Below, one piece after another: positions 61,201 to 64,000 of a DNA stretch of 64,000 bases. The notes beneath the pieces were generated by a model, which was not told the origin of the DNA, searched no databases, and saw nothing but the letters and a program-made list of their open reading frames with translations. The stretch's first letter is position 1; the number at the start of each line of letters is the position of its first letter. Source of the DNA: Mesocentrotus franciscanus (Eukaryota; Echinodermata; Echinoidea; Camarodonta; Strongylocentrotidae); contig CP137671.1 of NCBI GenBank assembly GCA_037976565.1, positions 28,616,025-28,680,024 on the forward strand, given 5' to 3'. The translations under genes were made by a program, and so were the position numbers.

Positions 61201-61811
61201 ACAAATGAGTGACGAGTTCGAATATACAAGGTGACCATAAAATCCGACTTGAGTTTAATCTCAAATCCATGGATGCTCATTGAACTTGAGAAGTTAAAAC
61301 ACACTTCTAACCTGCAGCTTTATTATATTACGATAATTCTCCAATCCTGCTTTGAATCATAATAAACCATATATATAGTTCATTTTGCGGAGGTGTCGTG
61401 GTCTAGTGGATACGTCACCTGATTGTGGATCACATGGTTTGCGGTTCGAATCCCACCACGGCACAAGTGTCCTTAGACAATACATTCATCTATATTTGCC
61501 ACCCTGCATCCAGGTGTAGTAAGTGGGATCCCGGTAGAAAGAAATTCCTTGAATGCTTTAGCGGCTTATCATGCCGGCTCAGCTACAGCCGGGGTAATAA
61601 TGTGATACGTTGTATAATGCAGTTGAATATATTCATATAGTATAGCTGCGCTATATAAATGGACATGGACTATTATTATCATTATTATTATTAATCATCC
61701 ACCAAGGTCGTGAAATTGACGCACATGCCCGTCAGCCCCTCTGGGAGGGAGGTCTGGACTACCTCCATGGTACTGGACACGGTATTGGTCACTTCCTCAA
61801 TGTTCATGAAG
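32240..61811 (+). CDS. XPNPEP2: Aminopeptidase P, membrane/secreted type (19 exons, 3' end outside the window)
   Basis: Predicted X-prolyl aminopeptidase, a metallopeptidase that removes an N-terminal residue before proline. In vertebrates XPNPEP2 is an extracellular GPI-anchored enzyme that can cleave bradykinin. The exons join without phase conflict into 577 codons. They give a signal peptide (cleavage probably after PCWA), then RDCSTPTP and the creatinase-type N-domain ([32 protein letters not shown]). A second related domain follows ([16 protein letters not shown]), then the pita-bread catalytic domain. Seen catalytic residues are the shuttle His in NGAVIHY, the metal Asp in LLDSGGQY, the metal Asp in CDITRS, and the His residues of [15 protein letters not shown]. 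The two metal Glu residues and any GPI signal lie past 64000. The signal peptide, RDCST and MCVTVKDY favour XPNPEP2 over cytosolic XPNPEP1. Exon coordinates are listed separately. Confidence 0.93.
33086..33322. mobile_element. MITE with CAATAGACCGGTT ends
   Basis: CAATAGACCGGTTAACTAAC (33086-33105) is matched by its inverted form at 33303-33322 with one mismatch. It is 237 bases long and non-coding. A minus-strand LINE/SINE-type tail (33040-33070, GCGCTATATAG with a TTATTATT end) lies just to the left. Confidence 0.7.
36913..36978. repeat. (GA)n microsatellite
   Basis: About 66 bases of GAGA with interruptions. Confidence 0.9.
37120..37730. repeat. Degenerate minisatellite, about 130-bp units
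   Basis: Units begin near 37120, 37250, 37390, 37518 and 37652. The core GATGAAAGAAACGTTATTGA followed by 'ccttttagaggccac' is recognisable in most units. Divergence between units is high, so the array is old. Confidence 0.65.
37955..38105. repeat. Degenerate tetranucleotide repeat (AACG/AACT/GACT)n
   Basis: Runs such as GAACGAACGAAC, CTAACTGACTGACTAAC and ACTACCTACCTACC over about 150 bases. Confidence 0.8.
40722..40790 (+). mobile_element. tRNA-derived SINE head (fragment)
   Basis: An A-box-like TGGCTCAGTGG (40730) and a B-box-like GGTTCGAAGTC are spaced as in a tRNA gene. The anticodon stem does not pair well, the acceptor arm is not complementary, and no SINE body or tail is recognisable. 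It is best read as a truncated SINE rather than a working tRNA. Confidence 0.5.
43099..43175. repeat. (GAA)n microsatellite
   Basis: Purine-rich GAA triplets with interruptions, about 210 bases before exon 2. Confidence 0.85.
43388..43521 (+). CDS. XPNPEP2: XPNPEP2-like exon 2
   Basis: Completes the signal peptide (VLSPCWA) and encodes a charged mature N-terminus ([20 protein letters not shown]) ending ERDCSTPTP, phase 0. The acceptor follows a (CT)n tract and the donor is GTATGT. The charged stretch before RDCST seems specific to this protein. Confidence 0.85.
43522..45043 (+). other. Intron 2: palindrome and triplet repeats
   Basis: Contains a short palindromic element (44201-44307), TAG/TAA triplet runs (44045-44170 and 44645-44790) and A-rich stretches. 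No coding signal. Confidence 0.6.
44201..44307. mobile_element. Small palindromic (fold-back) element
   Basis: TGGTTAAAACTATG (44201-44214) pairs with CATAGTTTTAACCA (44294-44307). The pairing continues inward through GGTGACTCCAA/TTGGAGTCACC and AGTACTATTTGCT/AGCAAATGGTACT to a loop around GGGGCGCAGCCCC. Nearly the whole 107 bases can form one hairpin. Confidence 0.75.
45044..45154 (+). CDS. XPNPEP2: XPNPEP2-like exon 3
   Basis: 37 codons, phase 0 to 0, encoding [20 protein letters not shown] to VPSEDAHG, the start of the creatinase-type N-domain. Acceptor CACAG, donor GTAAGT. Confidence 0.9.
45155..46441 (+). other. Intron 3, holding a complete MITE
   Basis: Apart from the MITE at 45731-46250 there is no recognisable feature. 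Confidence 0.6.
45731..46250. mobile_element. MITE of the TTAAAGGTACTATG family, complete
   Basis: Begins TTAAAGGTACTACTTGTCCC with the following CATTTGCAGG. It ends with GCTGCAAATGGGACATAGTA and TCTTTAA, an inverted repeat of about 25 bases. It is the third copy in the window. TTAA at both ends may be part of the target site, which would suggest a piggyBac-like mobiliser; this is inference. Confidence 0.8.
46442..46505 (+). CDS. XPNPEP2: XPNPEP2-like exon 4
   Basis: Encodes [20 protein letters not shown] then A plus one base, the 'ISGFTGSAG' block of aminopeptidase P N-domains. Phase 0 to 1, donor GTAAG. Confidence 0.92.
46784..46888 (+). CDS. XPNPEP2: XPNPEP2-like exon 5
   Basis: Encodes [20 protein letters not shown] then [10 protein letters not shown], the conserved VWTDGRY-QAE block. 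Phase 1 to 1. Confidence 0.93.
46889..48354 (+). other. Intron 5, with a long polypyrimidine array
   Basis: The last 400 bases (about 47955-48342) are almost pure CT. Nothing else recognisable. Confidence 0.7.
47955..48342. repeat. (CT)n/(CCT)n polypyrimidine tract
   Basis: Nearly unbroken pyrimidine sequence immediately upstream of the exon 6 acceptor. The Ser/Leu-rich ORFs across it are artefacts. Confidence 0.9.
48355..48474 (+). CDS. XPNPEP2: XPNPEP2-like exon 6
   Basis: Encodes [20 protein letters not shown], then [19 protein letters not shown]. This matches the 'vGfDPfLlSi' block. Phase 1 to 1; acceptor ATATCAG, donor GTAAGT. Confidence 0.9.
48475..49814 (+). other. Intron 6, no feature seen
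   Basis: AT-rich. The ORFs at 49460-49722 on both strands show no protein-like signature. Confidence 0.5.
49815..49976 (+). CDS. XPNPEP2: XPNPEP2-like exon 7
   Basis: Encodes [20 protein letters not shown], then [11 protein letters not shown] and [11 protein letters not shown]. NLVDLxW is conserved at the end of the N-domain. Phase 1 to 1. Confidence 0.92.
49977..50535 (+). other. Intron 7
   Basis: Contains a T-run at 50141-50160; otherwise nothing recognised. Confidence 0.5.
50536..50631 (+). CDS. XPNPEP2: XPNPEP2-like exon 8
   Basis: Encodes [20 protein letters not shown] then [12 protein letters not shown], the first helix-strand part of the second N-terminal domain. Phase 1 to 1. Confidence 0.92.
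50675..50968. mobile_element. MITE with GGGGGTGTTTCACAAAG ends
   Basis: GGGGGTGTTTCACAAAGACT at 50675 is exactly inverted at 50949-50968. The arms extend through AAGATCGACTTTAAGTTGGAC. ATG flanks both sides (50672-50674 and 50969-50971), a 3-bp target duplication. An inner inverted pair (GGCCGTTCATGCCATTG) extends the fold. No coding. Confidence 0.85.
51588..51943. mobile_element. MITE with TTAAAGCCCCTCT ends
   Basis: TTAAAGCCCCTCTAAAGTGTT pairs with AACACTTAAGAGGGGCTTTAA at the right end. The arms continue with inverted TGGCAAAATTTCACTTAAAT and AATGTGAAAG...GTCATTTAAGACACA. The whole element folds back on itself. Confidence 0.8.
52325..52406 (+). CDS. XPNPEP2: XPNPEP2-like exon 9
   Basis: Encodes [20 protein letters not shown] then VVGLNDVT, the highly conserved W-L-N-R-DIPYNP block of aminopeptidase P. 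Phase 1 to 2. Confidence 0.95.
52580..53006. mobile_element. Inverted-repeat element (MITE) in intron 9
   Basis: Left arm (about 52580-52700) with GTGAAAGTTTGAG and CACTGTGACGTAT...TTGCGAG. Right arm (about 52868-53006) with CTCGCAAGATACGTCACAGAG and CTCAAACTTTCAG. Inverted order and spacing match over about 130 bases per arm. The exact outer ends are not resolved. Confidence 0.65.
53279..53375. repeat. (GA)n/(GACA)n microsatellite
   Basis: Purine-rich AGAG and GACA runs, about 130 bases before exon 10. Confidence 0.85.
53503..53591 (+). CDS. XPNPEP2: XPNPEP2-like exon 10
   Basis: Encodes [20 protein letters not shown] then NIGGCTPTT. Phase 2 to 1; acceptor TGTAG, donor GTAAGA. Confidence 0.9.
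53592..54782 (+). other. Intron 10 with a small inverted-repeat element
   Basis: TAACACGATCGC at 53711 and its inverted form GCGATCGTGTTA at 53867-53878 bound a roughly 170-base MITE-like unit. A related GCGATCGTGTAATC word lies at 51147 in intron 8. The rest has no recognisable feature. Confidence 0.55.
54783..54904 (+). CDS. XPNPEP2: XPNPEP2-like exon 11
   Basis: Encodes [20 protein letters not shown], then [22 protein letters not shown] after a Gly/Cys-rich turn resembles XPNPEP2. Phase 1 to 0. Confidence 0.92.
54938..55250. repeat. (TA)n followed by a long (CTA)n array in intron 11
   Basis: (TA)n at 54938-54980, AAT-rich sequence, then about 170 bases of nearly pure CTA/CTG triplets (55082-55250). 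It begins only about 35 bases past the exon 11 donor. The poly-Leu and poly-Val ORFs are artefacts. Confidence 0.95.
55367..55592 (+). mobile_element. LINE 3' end (CR1/L2-like)
   Basis: Encodes [20 protein letters not shown] then SFKTYL, followed by the 3'UTR word GGGCGCTATATAAATTG and an (ATT)n tail. It sits in intron 11 just before exon 12. Confidence 0.8.
55657..55743 (+). CDS. XPNPEP2: XPNPEP2-like exon 12
   Basis: Encodes [20 protein letters not shown] then EVEGMKEAH, the linker and first helix of the catalytic domain (K-N-E-GM-A-H). Phase 0 to 0. Confidence 0.95.
56150..56345. repeat. Degenerate (TCAA)n repeat in intron 12
   Basis: TCAATCAATCAA-type units with substitutions over about 190 bases. 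Confidence 0.85.
56376..56441 (+). CDS. XPNPEP2: XPNPEP2-like exon 13
   Basis: 22 codons: [20 protein letters not shown] then LD. This corresponds to the 'a..la...WLe' helix of the catalytic domain. Phase 0 to 0. Confidence 0.88.
56442..57589 (+). other. Intron 13
   Basis: Short TTCTCGCCTG triplication at 56562-56591 and a T-run near 56970. 'cttaaaggta' words at 56959 and 57112 resemble the MITE family end, but I see no complete element. Confidence 0.5.
57590..57660 (+). CDS. XPNPEP2: XPNPEP2-like exon 14
   Basis: Encodes [20 protein letters not shown] then EFR plus two bases. Phase 0 to 2; the donor GTACAT is weaker than the others. Confidence 0.9.
57840..58130 (+). mobile_element. Retroelement fragment carrying a hammerhead-like motif
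   Basis: A relatively GC-rich island in intron 14 that ends with CACCTGACGAAG ... CGAAACGTCGTG. Hammerhead motifs of this kind are known from the terminal repeats of Penelope-like elements. No coding sequence is present, so the element type is inference. Confidence 0.5.
58022..58064 (+). ncRNA. Hammerhead-ribozyme-like motif
   Basis: Stem I is ATCAC (58022-58026) with GTGAT (58060-58064). Then come the core CTGACGA (58027-58033) and a stem-loop closed by GTG (58035-58037) with CAC (58049-58051). Next are GAAA (58052-58055) and CGTC with cleavage expected after the C at 58059. Stem III is only A-U and C-G, as in retroelement hammerheads that work as dimers. One extra A (58034) between core and stem II departs from the canonical layout, so self-cleavage is uncertain. 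Confidence 0.5.
58434..58511 (+). CDS. XPNPEP2: XPNPEP2-like exon 15
   Basis: Encodes [20 protein letters not shown] then GAVIHY plus two bases. The His in NGAVIHY is the conserved proton-shuttle residue of aminopeptidase P. Phase 2 to 2. Confidence 0.95.
58512..59306 (+). other. Intron 15
   Basis: TATA-rich repeats (58577-58625) and a short CT run (58640-58690). No element recognised. Confidence 0.5.
59307..59378 (+). CDS. XPNPEP2: XPNPEP2-like exon 16 (first metal Asp)
   Basis: Encodes [20 protein letters not shown] then GQY. The Asp in LLDSGGQY is the first metal ligand. Phase 2 to 2. Confidence 0.96.
59379..60029 (+). other. Intron 16, no feature seen
   Basis: A purine-rich stretch (59455-59485) and otherwise unremarkable sequence. 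The plus ORF at 59782-59976 has no recognisable signature. Confidence 0.45.
60030..60090 (+). CDS. XPNPEP2: XPNPEP2-like exon 17 (second metal Asp)
   Basis: Encodes [20 protein letters not shown] then K. The Asp in G-T-x-D-I-T-R is the bridging metal ligand. Phase 2 to 0. Confidence 0.96.
60091..60541 (+). other. Intron 17, no feature seen
   Basis: AT-rich; minus-strand ORFs here show no protein family signal. Confidence 0.45.
60542..60611 (+). CDS. XPNPEP2: XPNPEP2-like exon 18
   Basis: Encodes [20 protein letters not shown] then GVY plus one base, matching the 'EaYTrVL-G-I-L' block after the second metal Asp. Phase 0 to 1. Confidence 0.96.
60644..60792. mobile_element. Short MITE with GGCCCTGTTTCATAAA ends
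   Basis: GGCCCTGTTTCA at 60644 is inverted at 60781-60792 (TGAAACAGGGCC), with CAG on both flanks as a 3-bp target duplication. The inner parts TTATATATCAATAAC and GTTATTGATAAGAA also pair. Its ends resemble those of the MITE at 50675. Confidence 0.75.
61388..61693 (+). mobile_element. tRNA-derived SINE abutting the exon 19 acceptor
   Basis: The head has good RNA polymerase III boxes: TGGTCTAGTGG (A box) and GGTTCGAATCC (B box). The anticodon position would read GTG (His-like), with a degenerate stem. A body of about 200 bases follows, then GCGCTATATAAATGGAC and an (ATT)n tail. The tail resembles the 3' ends of the LINEs in this window, consistent with mobilisation by their machinery. The tail ends about 13 bases before the exon 19 acceptor. 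Confidence 0.85.
61707..61811 (+). CDS. XPNPEP2: XPNPEP2-like exon 19 (catalytic His block), last exon in the window
   Basis: Encodes [20 protein letters not shown] then [15 protein letters not shown] plus one base. All three conserved His of this block are present, including the metal ligand. Phase 1 to 1, donor GTAAGA. The acceptor CACCAAG has almost no pyrimidine tract of its own, because the SINE tail lies directly upstream. Confidence 0.95.
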
Positions 61812-61867
61812 GTAAGATGTGAATAGATTTAATTTGACTTTTTTTGGAGGGGGGGGGAGGTTGATCT

Positions 61868-62160
61868 GATTTGCTTTGATGTGATGTGATGTGATGTGAT
61901 GTGACGTGATTTGATTTGATTTGATATGTTTTGATTTGATTTGATTTGATTTGATTTGATTTGATTTGATTTGATTTAATATGATGTGACGTGATGTGAT
62001 GTGACGTGATGTGACGTGATGTGATGTGACGTGACGTGATGTGATGTGACGTGATGTGATGTGACGTGATGTGATGTGATGTGACGTGATGTGACGTGAT
62101 GTAACGTGATGTGACGTGATGTGACGTGATGTGATGTGGTGTGGTGTGGTGTGATGTGAT
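61868..62160. repeat. Pentanucleotide array (TGATG/TGACG/TTGAT)n
   Basis: About 290 bases. A block of GATTT units (61907-61978) lies between blocks of GATGT and GACGT units that alternate irregularly. The His/Ser/Thr-rich minus ORF is an artefact. Confidence 0.95.
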
Positions 62161-63387
62161 TTTTATTTTTTTTAATCATAATTCATTTTGTTTTCATTTG
62201 ATTTGATTTGATCTTATTTATTCAACTTGATTTGACTTGACTTGATTTTATCTGATTTGATTAGATGTTATTGATATGATTTCATTTGGTTCAGGCAATA
62301 TAAAATCCTGTCTTTGGGCAGCAAAGATGTATCAAATACACAAATCTGTTTCCAGATAAAAGATTAAATGATAGTCATAATTCATTGTGTTTTATAAAGT
62401 AATAATATTAATGAACACAGGAGGAAAGGCAAAAAGAAAACACTCAAAATGAATATTGCTGGAATAACATGAATGACTTTATGAATTAAAAAAAAACGAT
62501 CACAAGAATGAATTAATGAAGTAGAAATAATTAACTAAGCAAGTGAATACATTTTAGGACATGTAATCAGAATAAATGTGAATATTATCGTTATACACTT
62601 AATTCTCACGCCACCCGCGTTCACGATATCTTAAATTAACAAGGTAGGCCTGAGGAGCCTGTCGGGCGATCAATTGCAATTTGGGGAATTCAAGTTATTG
62701 ATTCGTTCATTTATAGTTTCATGGATTCCGTATGTTTGTATGTGTTGTGTGTTTGTGTTTGTGTCTTTTGTCTCTATATATCTCTATACATGTATCTATG
62801 TTACTTTGTTTTTGTGTGTGTGCGTGTATGTGTGTAAGTAACATACTTGCATAGGCTGCATGGATGTGCCACATATCATGTTTATCCCCTATTTGTTCAT
62901 GGGATTTCTTGTTGCTTCATATACAAAGTCATCAGATTTTAAAACTGTTCATATTTGTTATGATGTTTACAATGACAGTATGATTGTTTATTTCTTGGTT
63001 TGTTTTCATCAATATTCTCTTTATACATTCTGGAGTTTTAATTAAAACCATTGCATGACATTTTGAATGTTTTCTTAATTATGTTTATAACTGGCAGGTA
63101 CATGTTCGGGGTTTTACCCCCTTCATCTTGACGTCTTTTATTTCATTTTCATCATGTTGATATGGGTCATTTGGGGGCTAATTAGTTTGAAGTGATCATG
63201 AACGCAATTTGATGAAGAATGAGCATGGTAGGCCTACACGCATACTCATGAAAGTTGGTCGTGTACGATGTGTCTTATATATCTAATGCCCTTATTGAAA
63301 ACAAGCTTGCCCTTTAATTAATTTGAATGACTGACGAAAAGCCGAGGGAATCGGCATCTGATTTTGAATGCCTATTTCGTAAATGTT

Positions 63388-63690
63388 ATGCTCCTAGTTT
63401 AAATGTGAATGACTCGTTTGAAAAAAAAATGCAAGGATAATGAATTCGCACGAGGGACAAAATATTTCGAATGCCCACCCCTTTTAAATTGCACGCTCAT
63501 TTTCTAAATTCAGGTGACTCATTTGAAGATTTGTTTTTGCACTGATAACAAAGTCGAACGATAGAAAATTAATTTACTAACCATTCATTAAATCGCATGC
63601 TCCTTATTCAAATGTGCATGACTCGTTTACAGAGCTTGTTGCATGAATAACGAACTTGAACGAACGAAAATGAATCCGAATTACAGTTAG
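63388..63690. repeat. Degenerate minisatellite, about 105-bp units
   Basis: Units start ATGCTCC (63388), ACGCTCA (63493) and ATGCTCC (63597). Each is followed by 'ttcaaatgtg-atgactcgttt' and 'ataacgaa--cgaacga' variants. Confidence 0.6.
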
Positions 63691-64000
63691 CCATGGCGAT
63701 AAAAACTATTGTAAATTGGAATGATCTTATCATTAAACCGAATAACCAAAATAAAGGCAAAACCTTTATATTCCTTCAAAGATATATATAGGGTTAGGGT
63801 TGCAATCAGGTTTTAGGTTAGTTTTAGGGTTATGATTAAGAAATTTCCACGGAGCAATTGTCGAAAGAGTGTGCACCGTAAGAGCATGCATGTTTACAAG
63901 ATCTGCAAATCACTAATAATAATTATTCACAGGGCATATAAACATGTAATTCATTCAAAAACTTGACCAATACCTTCATCTTGCTTTTCATAATGTTGCA

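Larger units (their letters stand above)
61812..64000 (+). other. Intron 19 of the XPNPEP2-like gene (incomplete)
   Basis: No further exon with the expected 'E-GYY' and 'R-E' metal-Glu blocks is visible. The region holds a pentanucleotide array (61868-62160), a GT-rich run (62740-62840) and a degenerate minisatellite (63388-63690). Confidence 0.65.

Noticed and set aside
61388..61462. A functional tRNA-His gene
   Set aside because: The head is followed by a SINE body and (ATT)n tail, and the anticodon stem has mismatches.
61976..62179. His/Ser/Thr-repeat protein
   Set aside because: Translation of the pentanucleotide array inside an intron.
63786..63835. Interstitial telomere repeat (ggttagggtt)
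   Set aside because: Only about two TTAGGG-like units in a degenerate 'gggttag' stretch; too short to support a telomeric origin.

Overview
This is eukaryotic, animal nuclear DNA: AT-rich, split genes with GT-AG introns, and dense interspersed repeats. The gene content (a membrane/secreted aminopeptidase P and a clustered immunoglobulin-like receptor family), short introns crowded with MITEs, CR1/L2-type LINE 3' ends and frequent 'taggcct' words suggest a marine invertebrate, possibly an echinoderm. That assignment is inference; no species-diagnostic locus is present.

Left part (about 0.4-30.4 kb): a tandem cluster of single-exon, minus-strand Ig-like transmembrane receptor genes. Copy 1 (5133-7262) is intact (709 aa). 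Copy 2 (14939-16991) is nearly complete but has two frameshifts. Copy 3 (about 26495-27747) has several frameshifts and ends just after its membrane segment. The 5' flanks of copies 2 and 3 are homologous (about 16990-20680 and 27875-30375). The 3' flanks of copies 1 and 3 are also homologous (about 3180-4455 and 25060-26400). This indicates repeated segmental duplication with deletion or exchange. LINE remnants, MITEs and microsatellites separate the copies. A decayed coding stretch with a membrane segment (374-880, minus) may belong to a further unrelated gene.

Right part (about 31.9-61.8 kb, running off the window): one plus-strand gene for an aminopeptidase P of the XPNPEP2 type. I assembled 19 exons with matching phases, from a signal-peptide exon at 32240 to the catalytic HGTGHGIG exon ending at 61811. 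The last two metal-ligand glutamates and the C-terminus lie beyond the window. A TATA box (32013) and three regularly spaced TAAGTGCCCCTTT motifs precede exon 1. Intron 1 is 11.1 kb; the other introns hold MITEs, a tRNA-derived SINE touching a splice acceptor, LINE tails, a hammerhead-ribozyme-like motif and long simple repeats.

The two parts are not obviously functionally linked. The most unusual elements are the Ig receptor cluster, with its conserved tail motif LYAxPDxxRKTK and a transposon-supplied stop codon, and the hammerhead-like fold in intron 14.
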